Assembly (NCBI GenBank): GCA_013396525.1
Contig: VWYX01000669.1
Coordinates: 405,080-469,079 of the forward strand
DNA length: 64,000 nt
Origin: Chaetorhynchus papuensis
Taxonomy: Eukaryota > Chordata > Aves > Passeriformes > Rhipiduridae
Direction of reading: 5' to 3'
The notes under the pieces were generated by a model. The model saw nothing but the letters and a program-made list of their open reading frames with translations. It was not told where the DNA came from and made no database searches. A program made the translations under genes and the position numbers. This document shows, piece by piece, positions 36,713 through 50,200 of this stretch (its first letter is position 1; each line of letters starts with the position of its first letter).

Positions 36713-39700
36713 GTAAATACAGAACTTAAAATCTTCTTATCAGAAGTATGAGCAGGAGATAACAAGATGTCATAAGAATGAATGTATTCAAATCACTTTA
36801 ATTTTGCATTTTAGTTACTTAATATTTTAATCCCATTTACAGCAGCTTACAAGAGTAAGGATATTTAATAGACATTTTAATAAATTGTAGCAGATCACTG
36901 CATACTGTAAAAGAATAAAGCAGGCAATTTCTAATTGTGATTTATAGTCATCTGTAGTACCCTGTAGTGTATTTAAAATACCATGCACTGATGATGCCCA
37001 TAAATAACAGGACCATACCATCTATTAACATCTATTAAGTCATCATTCTCAATGGTTGGGGAATACTTTATGAAGAAAGACAGCAAAAGAACAATTCTGA
37101 TGAACAATTCTAATTCAAATTCTAATTAGCAGGACTTACCCTCAGAGACCCTTGTGGAGAGATATGCAGGAGCCAACTCCTCCACACCAATGCTTTGGCT
37201 TTATCAGCTTTCCGAAAGGTTTCTCAGGAAGTTTGCGCTGTAACTTTCCTGCCTTCCCTCTGTTTAGCAGGGGAGCACTGATTCCTGGGATCAGAGCTGT
37301 TGCATCTGATCAAAAGTGTTGAAATAAGGAGTTCAAATAAAAGGATGCGTTGGCTGGGAAAATGATCCCACTGAAAAACGTGTGGACCACAAACTAGGAG
37401 TGATCTGACCCCTCTAACTGAGACATCTGGGAGGCTGGGCAAGCCTCAGTTGCAAATTGAGCCATTCGAACTTTAGGGCTGCTGGCAAACAAAGCAGGAG
37501 CTAATTCTGCATTATTTCTCCCCAGAAAAGAAGAGTTTTTGGGAACTGCTGTGTCTTTGCAAGATTCAGGAAGGCTGCTATCAGAGGGAGATACATGGCT
37601 TCATATAGGTAGGACGCTTTTCTTTGTTATGCTGCACTAAGCAAATCCACTTGTCCTGAACAAAATTAAAGCAAATATTTCTGACTCACAAAAAAGAAAA
37701 AAATTTAAGCTGTAGAATTGCTTTCATAATAAGTGGCATTTAAATAAGGAGCAATTTTGAAAAATAGGCATTAAAGTTATGTGAGACAACTGCTCTAAAA
37801 ACTATCATTTTCCAAAACAAAGCTGTTTTTGTCTGATGGTGTTTTAGCAATTTATTATAAAGACAGAACAGAGCCTGAATTAACATTGTGTCCCCTTGCA
37901 GTGAGAAGTGCTAATCTGAATAATGTACTCCAGGGGCATTCTCCTTGCCATTTATATGAATATGGGAAAAATGAGAATATGATAATTATCACTGGGTTTT
38001 TTTTCCAAGCAAAGATCTCTCACAGAGAAACACTCAGCACTGATTTAAATTTTTCCTGCAGCTCCTTCTCCCTCGCAGTTGTACTCTGAACTCAGTCTGA
38101 GGATATGTTAGACCTGCAGCGCTGTTTCTGACATGGGGTCTGTGCCTTTCATTGCCCTCTTCGGGTTTCCAGAGACTCCATCTGCTTTTGTGGGGCTCCC
38201 AACCACGCTCAACACTGAGCAGAATTTTGCCCATTTATTTGGTAGGAATGGTGTTGGATTAACGCCGAGCACTAACTCAGCCCCCACCTTTCACATCCAG
38301 CACCGGAGCCATTCGGGTGCTGATACAACAGATGCTCTCTACTAAGCTTTTACACAGATTTATCCTCCCTTGTCTGCTTTCTGCCTCGACCAAAAGTTAG
38401 TAATTTGTGCTGGAAAGTGTATCCTCACTAGGGATTGCAGGGAAGTGTGGAAAGCCCTGGGCTGACTGCAGGCTGGAACGAGCCAGGGTGCTGGCAGCAC
38501 TCCGGGCACAGCTGGAGCTCTGAGCTATGGCTTTGTCATGGTTAGGCTCCATCTGATCCGTGTGCAAGCTCATTTATAATTAAGCAGCTAGGTAATTTAT
38601 AATTAATTAGCTGCAACCCACTGAATTATAACATACCCAGAGGTCAAAAGACTGCAGAAAGGAGATGGGGTGATGAGAATAGACATAGTGAAACAAAAAC
38701 TTGAGAGATTCCAGGCAGAGGGTGATGTAACCAGCTTGGACTGGGCTGAGTCACCCCCTGAGTTAACCCCTTCTTCGGCAAAAAGCCAGAAATTTATCAA
38801 CAGAAACCCTGCACAGAGTATGTAGGACTCCTGCACGCCAGAGAACAGGCAGTAGTAAACTTTTTTTCTGTTTCTTGCCACTGGTAGGAGTAAAGCAGCT
38901 TAGTAGATTGTTCCTTTGAGGTGGTTTTTGTAGCCACTAGAGAATCTGGTAACAAAAGAATGTAAAAATATTCTTTTAAAGTGAATTCAGGGAAAATCAG
39001 CAACAGGAATAATTAGGCACTGGGGACCTGCCATGGCTGTTACTTCAAGAAAGTGCTGTAAATTCTCAATATTTCCAGACAATTAGCACATAAAGGACTT
39101 TTTCCAGGACTTGAGCAGGGGAATAAATTGTAAATACCTGGTTTTTATTCAGAACTTCTGGAATTTGCATGGGTGGGAGAGGCAGGCGATTTTTTTAATG
39201 CTCTATAGCTTCCACAGCCAGGCAAGCAACCATGGGCGTAAACTTGCTGTTTGGCAGTGAGGTTTAGCACTTCAATAACACTATCTAATTTAACAAGTTA
39301 AATCTAACTTTGCTAGATAATGAACTGAACTGGTCTACAACCTCTTAGGAGATCTTGCTAACAAACGAGATGTTGAACCTGCCTTTAATGTTTGGATCCA
39401 GTAGAAAAAGACAGACACATGGCATCTGACTTCATAATCAATCCTTTGCAATCTGATTTTTGCAGTGACCAGTGGCCCTAAGTTTGGACAAATGTGTCCA
39501 GATGAGCAAGGAGGGGCACAGCCTGACACCACCCATCCTGCATCCAAGTTTAACATGCAAGCTCAGAACAGTGTTCTGTTCTTAATCCTCTGGAGGAAAA
39601 AACACCCTCTCCCCTCCTGATTCAAGCACAGACCAAAGGTCTGCACAGTCTTACAAGCAGTGCTCCCTGGAGAAAATAAATTGGTGCACAGAAAGTAATT

Positions 39701-40527
39701 TTCTTCTTCTCTAATAAATCTTGCCATAGACAACGGTAGAAAACCACATTTTGTTTGTGACCTTCAGCACATCTTGGAATTTAAAATAACTGACTTTGAT
39801 ATTGCCATAGAAGGAGCAGAGGACTAGAAGATTCAGCCTGTATTTAGTACTGACCAAGCCAGGCAAATCCTCATATTGTCCTTCCTAAAAATATATGCAT
39901 CCTCTAAGCTTTGTTTTGTTTCCTTGCATTAAAATGAAATGAAAAACAAGCTGTAAAATACTAGAATAAACTGGATTTTATAATTGGAAAGTAAGATAAA
40001 CATGTCCAAGGAGTTGCCTGTGAGGAAACTAGCTGACAAAAAATGGGACTGTTTGATCTGGATTCATTGTGAAAACTGAAATTCTGTAAGGAACTTATCA
40101 GAACATAAGGACTGGGTAACATTGTGATAGTCTGAGCACAGGCAAGTCTGTGATTTGGTGGAGATTTTAATTGATCTTGCACATTCACACCAAAGATGCT
40201 GCAGCTACAGCTTCAGTTTCAGCTTCCAGCCTGGGCTGACACCACTACAAAACAGGGAGAGCCCAGCACAGTGATTTTGGATGATGTTCTCCCTGCACTC
40301 TCATCACCACTGCAGTGCCACTGCCTGTCCCTCAGTGCCTTTGGAAGAGACTGGACAGAACAGCCCTGACGATGCCGAGGGGATCAGAAACCAGATGGGT
40401 GGGGAGGAAGAAGGACTCAAATGCAGGAAGAGGAACATATAGAAACAAATCTCCACTGAACTTCAAGAATATTGAATATTGTATCAGGAGGCTGCACTTG
40501 TCACCCATTATCCCACGCCTGAGCAAG

Positions 40528-40614
40528 AGCACCACTATTCCCAAGAGCACCACCATTCCCAGAAGAGCACCACCATTCCCAGAAGAGCACCACCATTCCC
40601 AGAAGAGCACTAAG
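40528..40614. repeat. 20-bp minisatellite, about four copies
   Basis: Three identical 20-base units (AGCACCACCATTCCCAGAAG) lie at 40546-40565, 40566-40585 and 40586-40605. An 18-base variant precedes them (40528-40545) and a partial copy follows. Because 20 is not a multiple of three, the array reads through in all three frames on each strand, which explains the several open frames over it. Confidence 0.92.
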
Positions 40615-41869
40615 AGCTGTTGTGGAACAGCAAGCAGGGCTGGGAACAGTGCATCTAAGGCATGAACAGATCAACAGCAGCCGAAGGGAGCAGCTGCAGC
40701 TCTGAATCGCTGCCACAGCAACCCCAGCACCCTGCTGTCTGGATGAAGTCAGTGTTAGCTCCTGGCTTACCACCTGGGGACAAAGGAAAGACAAAAAGGT
40801 GCTGAGCTGTCAGACAAGAAACACGCAGACCATCACTGCTTGATTTGTGGGTGTGTAAAAAATTGCTATTTTATTTTTTCATGTCATGACTACTGTGATC
40901 TTGAGCCTGTAGGAGGTGAGCACTCACAGGGTGAACTAAGCAAAGGTGAAGGAACTTTGTTCTCTCCCAAGTGTCCTAAGGGGCCATTCAAATGGAGGTG
41001 GCTGTGGAGATCTCATCTCCCTGCTCCAGGCAGGGCTGCCTGCCAGGTTAGGACAGGTTGCTCAACACCATCCAGCTGAGAATAGTCAGGAAGGAGCTGT
41101 GGGCAGCCAGTGCTTCACCTCTTCCTGAGGAGGTTTCCTGTTTCTAATGGGGTCGACCTCATTGCAGCTCGGGTCCTTTGCCTCTTGTCCTTGCACTGTG
41201 CACTGGAGGGAGAGTCTGGCTCTGTGCTCTCCAGACCCCACGTCTGCTTGGCACCAGGGTGTAGTGCACAACAGCTCCTCTGTCAGTCCAAACACTGGCA
41301 TTTCATCTTTGGGGTGTTTCATTCACTCTCTGATGACTCTGGGGTGCTGGTGACAAGTAGGCTGTAGAACACCCTCAGTCCAAATCTCGCTGATGCTGAC
41401 TCTTCAAGTGTAAAAAAAAAACCAGACCAAATCAAACCAAACCAGGAAACCCAACTGCTCAACTTCTCAACAGCCCTCTTTGTTAGGGTGAGGAAGCTGA
41501 AGCTCTGGATGTGAATCATTTAAAGTTGCCGTGGAGTGGGGGGATGAGAGGGCAGGTGAGGAGACCCCAGCGCAGGCTGCTCAGGTCAGAGTGTCTGACA
41601 CTGTCCCCACTCAGCAGTGCTACTTGTTGGAGGAGCACAGATTCAATTGCTGTCCATGTACAACAATAAATTGCTCCTCTTTGCACTGCACAATTTTTTC
41701 CTGTCTGTTTCCCCAGCCTCCCTTGGGCTGGGAAATAAAACTGCGGTGTAGCAGTTCATTGCCATTAGCCCTAAAACATCCTTCCTCATTTTTCTCGTGC
41801 CCTCCTGTGATTTTTGAAGGGTAAATCTCTGTGTGTAGGCATTGTTCTGGTAATAGGCACAACTAACTC

Positions 41870-41894
41870 CCTGTTTGCTGAGTTAGCAAACAGG
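41870..41894. repeat. Perfect 10-bp inverted repeat with 5-base loop
   Basis: CCTGTTTGCT and AGCAAACAGG are exact complements separated by GAGTT. The segment ctgagttagca, which spans the loop, is repeated directly at 41909-41919. No known gene or element accounts for it. Confidence 0.8.
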
Positions 41895-43356
41895 CTCTTC
41901 AGGTAGCCCTGAGTTAGCAGTTTCAAAGTAATGTGTGTAAATTTTGAAGGCTGAGGTATCTTGGTTCTTACAGTCAAAGTTATGTTTTCATTGTCAGTAA
42001 TGCTTCCATACAATCCCTACATGTCCCCCATGGGTATGAAGCAAAGCATAAAAAAAGAGTTCCAGAGTGGGAATATTTTAAAATATAGATGTAAATAGAG
42101 GTTTGGTGTGGTTTTTTTTTCAAATTGAATATCAAATCCACTGAAACTAATGCTTTCTAAGGTGTCCCCTATTTTGTACAGCCCAAGCTAATACATGCTT
42201 TCATTTTAAAGCTGGAGAGGAGGGTATTTTCTAGCATCAGCACAGTTTGGAAATGTGGTTTGCATTCACTTTCTGGTGTGTTTTTTGTAACACTTCACGA
42301 CTTCCTGCATGGCACAGATTTTAGTAAAGTCAAAAGGAAAAGCAGCGTCGTGCTGCTCAGATCTTTGTCAAGGCAGGTGTGCAAATCACAGAGCACAGGG
42401 GAAGCATGGGCAGGGGAAGTTTGTGGAAAATGTGCAGTTAAAACAAAGGCACCTTCAGGGTTTGGCTATCGATGTGTTTGTTCGTATATCCAAATATTCA
42501 CATAAATATGTGTATGAATAGGAAAACATCTTTCATTGCCTTATATGCCCAGCCTGACTTAGATTCAAATCAGTGTCATTTGGGAAAAGAAACACTTGCT
42601 ATTCTATACACACTTCCAATTTTTTTAAATTAAGCTGTATTTGCTTCATGTCAGGAGAAAAAGAGAGGCTGAGAGCAAATAAGAAACTTTCCTTAAATCT
42701 GTAGATAAGAAATAGAGGCTTAAGTGATTTTCAGTATTTTGAATTACATTCCACCTAAGCTGAGATCTCATGAACAAAGTCTCAGCTTTATCCCATTTGG
42801 AATGGATGAAATATTAAGCCTCAGATAGGAGGGATTATCTTGAAAGCCCCATGTCACCCACAATAAACAGCTAAAGGAAGTGTTGCAGATCAGTGACTCA
42901 CTCGACAAATGGGGCAACATTTAAGGAAGCTGCTTCCTTGTTAAGATTCTGTGTGTCTCTTCAGGAAACTCCTCCAGCCTGGGCAGCACCTTGGGGTGAG
43001 CCTGCTCCTCCCTTTACTGTCAAATTAACTCGTATTTTATATTCAAAAGCCTCACTGTACGTTAGAATTTGGAATCTTTTACAGACTCATTCCTGCCAGT
43101 ACACACCAGTTCTCCCCTGTTACCACTCATTTTAATGTCAAGGAGGAGTTTCTGCAGAACTAATTCCAGTTCTGCCCTGGGAGGTAGATGATGAAATATT
43201 GTTGCTTGTGCTGGCTTTTTCACAATAAATTCTAGCCTTGCACTGACAAACCAATTAATTTTATCCTGCTGCAGGTGCTCTGGGGGAAAAAAAGGCAAAC
43301 AACAGAATTTGGGGACAAAAAGAAAATAGATTGACCCCTGGCTGTTATCATTTAAA

Positions 43357-43418
43357 TTTGGACAGTGCTCCCAGACACATGGTGTGATTCTTGGGGTTGT
43401 TCTGTGCAGGGCCAGCAG
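43357..43418 (+). mobile_element. CR1 LINE, internal piece of the 3' end
   Basis: The sequence ttggacagtgctcccagaca, then 'tggtgtgattcttggggttg' and 'ttctgtgcagggccag', matches the 3' UTR part of the young avian CR1 type. It stops before the final GAGTTGGACT...ATTCTATG end. The missing end is not found downstream before or after the LTR at 43600-44290, so this is a deletion-bounded scrap. Confidence 0.7.
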
Positions 43419-43599
43419 TTTGTGTGAGGGACTTGTGCTCTCAGCTTATAGCACAGTCAGGATTTCATTTTGCTGTGCTGCGTTACGGGGAAAACATGAA
43501 GAGGTCAGGGACTTGTTCTCAACACTGACATCTCTCTGCAGGACATTGATGTCCACATCAATCTCCACCTGCAGGAGCAGCACTACATCTATTTTGGGG

Positions 43600-44290
43600 T
43601 GTTTCAAAGTCCCCATCACCCTCACAGGTGCTGCTGTAACTTTCTGCTGTAACTCACTGTCTTGGGGTGACTTTATGATGTGTATCCCCTATCGTCTGCT
43701 CTGTGCCCAGAAATTACTTTAGTGCCTTTTTTGTGCCTTTAAACTGAGCCTGAGAGGGGGGAGAGAGGAAAAAGCTGAGAGAACTTTTCAAAGCAGTTGT
43801 TCAAGGATACAGATACAGGTACACACTCCTCTGCTACGTCCTGCTGCTACGGTAGCAAGAGCAAAGGAAGCACCCTTTTCTTGCTTTTCGGCCAGCTTTC
43901 AGTTCTTTTTCTCCAGAGGGAGACGGAGAGTTGAACTTTGTTTTCTTGGGACTTTGGTTCTTTTTTCCCTTCTTCTCTTCTGGACTGTTTCAACAACATC
44001 AGAACACACCAGGAGAACTTTCTTCTGAGGCCCCACGACCCAGCTCCAAGGAGGAGGAGAGAGGCCACACCTACAGAAGGACTCTGAAATCTTCCCAGGT
44101 TTCTCTCCACAGTGAGAGGATTTATTATTTTGCATTATTATCCTTTTCTGTGTGTTTGTTAAATAAATAGTTTTTATCTGTTTCACTTTCCTGCAAGGAA
44201 AATTTCTTTTTTCCTTAACCTGGTGGGGGAGGGGTGGTTGTAACCTGCCTTCCATCAGAGGATATTCTCCTCCAAATGCAGCCAGCACCT
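43600..44290 (+). mobile_element. Endogenous retrovirus LTR, boundaries approximate
   Basis: The stretch has the organisation of a songbird-type LTR on the plus strand. A U3-like part reads 'cttggggtgactttatgatg' and then 'tttaaactgagcctgagag'. A GA-rich middle follows. A polyadenylation signal AATAAA lies at 44162-44167 in 'gttaaataaatagtttttat', and a U5-like part follows with 'ccttaacctggtgggggagg'. No gag, pol or env sequence adjoins it. I could not find TG...CA ends or a target-site duplication, so both limits are approximate and the element may begin further left, nearer 43420. The family assignment is from memory and the class is not certain. Confidence 0.6.
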
Positions 44291-47200
44291 GTGCAGGGTT
44301 TGATGTGGGATTGCTGTGGCAACCTGTATGAAACACCTTGTGTCCATTTGAGCAGTGAATTTAAAAACTAAGGATGTCTCTGGAGACACAGGAAGTCACG
44401 CTACATGAATATTTATCTTTATTACCCTTGTTATGTTGGGAAAACTATTTCATTAGCAGGGAACTTCCTGCCATATGGAGAAAATACAGTGCTGTCCTGA
44501 AGCCTACACACAAAATCTATGTTTCTTCATAGAAAGCTGTACGTTCCACTTGGATTTTTCTTGAAAATAAGGGATGCTGAGGAAAAAAAACTAAAGACTG
44601 TTTCTGTATGATAGCAGGGAACCAAATGAATTGGCAGTAAAAAACAAATCAAAAGCCCTGAAAACTGCACAGCATATTACTGCCAAGCAATTGGATTGCA
44701 GGATGTGGCCCCACGGATTTCTGGGTCCAGCTCTGCTGCTACGTCTGCCTGGTGACCTGAAGAAAGTAATTTCTCTGTGTGTGTGGGGGCCTTCTTTCTT
44801 TTACATTTTGTCCAAGTACTTACATTGTATTAACCAGCATTAACCCTGGAGTTAGTAAGCAAGGTTTAGCCTGCATTGTAGCAAAGAAGCAGCAAAGAAC
44901 AGCTAAGATTACATTAAAATTTTGTATTTATTGTGGGTTAGGAGTAAGAGTTCTAGCCTTTCTCTCCAAAAATCCAGAAAAAAGGGAAGAAAAAAGGGCA
45001 CAAGGAGTTGAAACGTTCTGTGCCATTGCAGGTCATAGTGGAGAATTATATTTGGAAATATACAAAACACAATAAAACCAATTTCTTTTAAATGGATTGG
45101 TAAGGTTCCATATTTTATAAATATATTTTACAAAAATTACATGTACTGCAGAGGAATCCCAAGTACTTGTGGTAAAAATATAACTAATAAATCATAAAAC
45201 ACATCCGTATAAAATAAGGGTGATACAAATGTATTTATGTCTTTACAAAACCATTTAAGTTTATTTCATGCATATGGTCTCTGGAGACTAGACTGAACCT
45301 TCCCTTTAATGACAGTAAATCATTCAGAAATCATTCAGCCCCTCATGGTGAAGGAGCTGAGAGGCCTGCCTTGCTCTATAGGGATTTTGTTAATTATTTA
45401 AATGTTCGACCAGGACAACTGCTCTGTAGGGATTTGTGCCTTAACATGGTCTATTTAATGTTCAGCTACAAGCTGCAAATATGCCACTAATGGGAAATTG
45501 TGATGCTGGCAACCACAGGACACCTCTTCCATCAGAAAGATGCACAGCTTATAGGGCCATGGTATTCATCTCCAGAAAACAGGGGTTTATAAAGGAATTG
45601 CACTTTAAAGAGATGCAGGTGAAGCTAATAAGTGAAAATGTGTATTATACCTTTTATGGAGAAAGAAGGCCTCAGGGATAAGTTGTTTTAGGATCAACTC
45701 TCCTGTGAAAAAACACCTTGTAAGTGGATTACAAAAATGGTACAGTTTTTCCTAACTGAGAGTGTTTTGTTCCCAAAGTCCTTCCTATTAGTCTTCAGAC
45801 TTCATGAAACAACACTGATGGATCAAGAATATTCCCCAGAAATGCAGCTTACTGTCCCCTGTGGGTGACATCCTTTCATTCTGAGCCTTGGGAAGTTTCT
45901 TCTGGGCTCCCTCACTCATGGCACTGCTATAAACCAACAACCAGAGAGGGAAGTAAAGCCCAAGAAAAAGAAGTGATGCAAAGAAAAGCAGTTGCTCACC
46001 ACCAACTGACTGTAATGCGGTTTGTGTTTCTTCAGAAGGCATAAACCTTTCACAGCTTTTTTTGAGATACTTGGTTTTAACTTCTTAATACTCAGGAAGA
46101 GTGAGGAGTTTAATGTGTGCTCAAGCAAAGTCAGCCCAGGCTGTCACTGATCACTAATACAAGTAACCAACACAGAACTCTTGCATTAACTGGAAAGTTC
46201 TTTTTGTAATCCTCCTCTGGCAACTTCATTTGCAAATTCAGGCCACCTACCTAAGACCTGGTAAGAAAGGGAAAATAACTTGTTAAATGGCTATTTAAGC
46301 AATACATTTAGCTAGATTGTTGGAAATTGACTGAATAAATCAAAAAGATGCTCTGAGAAGTCTGACCACATTAAGAAAGCGATTTGCATGTATTCCCCAG
46401 GTTTAATGAAATGGATTGTGTGTTCAAGGGCTGTGTGTGCCATCAAGATTAGCAATGCGAAGAGCAGAGCTCCTTTTGAATTTACTTACTCCTGAAAGAG
46501 ATGCTTTCCTCCTTTCATCACTCACTGTGGCACATTCTGTTCCTCTCTGCAGGCAGACAGCTGAAGAGGAAAAAGAACAGCAGAAATCAGAACAAATCAG
46601 GAGCATTGCCTTCCACTCCTTGCTGCTTGGCCACGTGTTCTCCTCCCTCCAGTGCCATTACTTCCCATTCCTATATCAGTGCAATTTTCCTTCCTCTCCC
46701 TCTCCCTGGGAACTTCTGCTGCTTCTGGTTGTTCACAGTGTTTCTGCTGGAGTGAAGTCCTAAGAGTGACTGCCTGTGCCCCATAAAAACAACTTTGGTG
46801 TCCTTCCCACTGGGTCAGCAATACCTAGCAAAAGCATCTAAGTCAAATATCAGGAAAAGGGGCAGGCACAGTTCTGTTCTGTGCCTGGAAAACCTTAAGA
46901 AATGGTCCAAGGAGGGAATAGTTGATATGTTATAATGGGATACCTTTATATCCATCTCACTGCTCTGAGCACCCATGCCACATCACAGGGAAGTTTTCTG
47001 TGATACACCCTAAAATATCAGCCTAGACAACAGTGCATTTCTGGGGCTGGCTGTTCAGTGGGGTCTGCAGGCATATTCCAATACCAAAACTATCCTCTCT
47101 CCCAATATTTTCCACTGCTTTTTGAAACTAGGTGTTCAGAATGGATTTTATTAAAAATGCCTTATTAATGGAAACACATTAAAAAAAAGGCATTATGAAA

Positions 47201-50200
47201 TAAAAAATTAAAGTTATTAATATCCAATCCCTCTAAGTAGCCTTAAACTGAATTCTGAGCAGGTGAGCAGGCACTGGCTCAACCTGACACCAGCAATTTC
47301 TCTGTTCTGAGCAGTTATGGATGTGCAAAATGTACAGGGCTACTGAATCTTTATACATAGATGTGTGTGTGTATAACCTGATAGCTCTTGAAATTACCTT
47401 CAAGACATTACTCATCCCCTGGAAAAAGAAAAACAAGAGTTTCATCTGCAGGTGAGTGCAAGACCCTTCCTAAATCTCTGTCTCTTTCGGAACAAACCAA
47501 TCCCTGAGCCCCAAAGTTTCAGACCTAGAGAAGTTGACTCTAATTTGCATTCTTCCTGGGTCAGTGATATATCCTCTAAAATAAGCCTCGAGACACCAGG
47601 CCAAAATGATCACAGTCTTTTCCCTAAGTTTAGACAAACTGTGTCCAGCAAATATGTGCAGATCCTGCAAGGCTTCCCATTTCTAAAATCAGTTTGTGAC
47701 TCATGCAGACACTCACACCGGGCGCACACTGAAAGAGAGCCGTGCAGAACACAGCAACAAAAAAGGCCTCCAAAAATATTCAGACCTCTGCCTTGGAGAT
47801 ATTTATGTAGAAGCTGCAATGAGCAGGCTTTCTTGTGTGCTTTGAAGTGCACAGTTCTCATGTACCAGCCACCAGAAGAGGCTTTTCAGGGGTTGTTTAA
47901 AGATGATATTTTAAGGTGGAGTTATGTCAGATGATCGAAGCTGCATTCTGTATCTCTGTAAGTCCCCTCAGGTTTATGGGTGAGGGTATTTCCCCCTTCT
48001 AGAAAACATGGAGAAAGACCTTCTAGGAAAGCCCTGGCTTCCTCTGTTCAATGGGAAGGAGGCATTGCCCTCTGTAGGGCAGGACAGGGAGGTGGCCAAA
48101 TTTATACCCACGGTCGTACCTGACCCATCCATTGCCAGTGAAACCAAAACCAAGGTTAATGTATTTATAACTCTGTATTCATTCTCTGAGAATCACCTTT
48201 CCATGTTTGCCCTTTGGTGGGAAGATCATTCAGCTCAAGAAACACATCTGAATTTTATGAGCTTTCGTGGATATGTACCTTGGACTGAAATCAGCTTTCA
48301 CTCCCCGGCGTTATTTATAGCACAGCCACAGTAAACAGTGGCTGCAAGTAGGATGGGGAAGGAAGGAAAACAACACCACTAAAATACCCGGCTCTGCTAA
48401 CTCCAGGAACGGGTTGGTGGCTCTCCTCTCTCTCCTACTGACAGAGCATCCTGGCTTGGCTCGTCTCCTCTGCCACCACATTTTCCTGCTTCCCTTGAAA
48501 CCTTTTGTCGGTCTGTTAGCAAGCAGTAGCTACTTTGGGACGGTTTCTTCTCACACTTCTGTGCGATGGCCACCTGTCACAGCACAAATAAAAGCTTTCT
48601 AATTCCCCAAACCTGCCAACCAACATTCTTGAGGTTTGCTGAGCTGTGAGGGACAAGCTGTACCCACTTGCAAACAAGCAAAATGGCAAAGCTTTAGCTT
48701 GACTTAGTTGCCTTCAACTTCCCGGCTCAAAGGATCCTCCTCCGGGCTCTCTTGTGACAACAGCGGTGTAAAACCATCCTGGGGAGGAGGAGGGAGATGC
48801 TGTTACAGGAAGCCAAAGGAGAGATTCAAAGGGAACAGGAGGCTGGACCAAGCCCAGACTGAGGGCTGAGAAGTGCCAGCCAGGTCGTGGCCCTCCAGGC
48901 ACAGTCCCTGGCACGGTCCATGCTCCAGTGATGTGCCAGACCTGCCCAGGTGAGCAGGAGGGAGCAAGGAGAGCTCTCTGCTGGCTCCTGTGAATGAACA
49001 CCCAGCGTGAATAACCCGTGTTCGACAGAACAGTGCAGGAATTTTTGGTGCACCCAGTCTGTGACACCTGGCTGAACATTCCTGCCTCTTAAAAGTGATT
49101 TGGAAAAGGATGCGACACTTAGATGCCCTTTTCTTTGCAGTGTCTCACAGTAACATTTAACCACTCTTCTCTATTGCACAGACCTTTATTATTCCTCTTA
49201 TCAATGTTCTCTCATTTGAAATAAAGGTCATTAAGATGGAAAATGTGTTTGCTCTTTGCTCACAAGGAAACAAAAAAAATACATTAAAAAAAAGGTCTGT
49301 GAGCATCAGAGGGGAAAAGTAATTTATTGTGGGATACAAAGGCAAGGGCAGAAATCCTGGCTGTTTTCTTGCAGTCCTGTATTCAGCTGAAATTCATGGG
49401 GTATAAAGATAACTCAGTTACAAGTTGTTTTCTGTAAAGACTTTGAGACAAAGGCAGGAAAACTCCACCTCCCATTTTTCACTGTAATTACAGTAATAAA
49501 GATGACCTTAGCTTTTTTTTTTTTTAAATTCACCTGCTATCCATACCCCTGCACTCTTGAAAGGCTTTAGTACATGATACATCCAAGATCAAAACCACGC
49601 CACAGCCTTTATCTCCTCTTTCATAAAAGGAGAAATTTGGGCTAAAGTCCATCTCTGCTTTACTCAGAGCTCTCATCATGGTATTTACAGATTTGCTCTA
49701 AACAGCCTCTCAGAGATCTGTGCCCTGTATCCTAATGCTCCTGTAAGTGTCATTGCACAGCCTGTTACTTCAGAGCATGAGTTCACTGGAATACAGCTGG
49801 TTGTGTGATTTTTCAAAGCAAGATAATCCTTATTTGCTGACCTGCTGAGCAGTCACCTGCAAGGTCTGGTTTTTTCTCCAGATTTTCAGTAAGAAAAATG
49901 AGGCTCCTACTCTATCCGAAGGCCAAACTGGCTTCATCCACCTCAAAAATGTGACATAAGCCTTCCTTCCTATTCTGCCCTAAGTTTCCTCTAACAAGCA
50001 TAAATAGATGTATTCAAAATTCCAAAGGCTCTTTCTGGAAGACCTGTTCCATGTCTTTAATACACATTTCCATTTTCCTTATCCTAGTAATCACCAAAAC
50101 TTAAAAATCACTTACTTAATCTTCTACTCCCTATTTCTGACAGAGACTGTTATAAAACAACTATGGATGGAGGGGCTTGTTTAGGACACTGGGATAACTT

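Larger units (their letters stand above)
36713..43356. other. Intergenic or intronic DNA, no gene recognised
   Basis: I see no gene in this stretch. It has AT-rich parts (36780-37120, 39880-40100) and an AT-rich block with repeated TAATTA cores near 38571-38610. The minisatellite at 40528-40614 and the hairpin at 41870-41894 are listed separately. ORFs at 40315-40665 (+) and 40332-40794 (-) are produced by the minisatellite and are not genes. Confidence 0.6.

Noticed and set aside
40528..40614. CRISPR-like repeat array
   Set aside because: The units are directly adjacent with no spacers, in eukaryotic DNA. It is a minisatellite.
40332..40794. Two minus-strand ORFs with repeated ALLGMVVLFWEWWCSSGNGG-type peptides
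   Set aside because: They are translations of the 20-bp minisatellite in shifting frames.
47452..47934. 160-codon ORF, plus strand
   Set aside because: No domain or motif, shadowed by minus-strand frames.
48714..49164. GC-richer minus-strand ORFs, possible CpG island
   Set aside because: CpG dinucleotides are still sparse and the peptides are unrecognisable.
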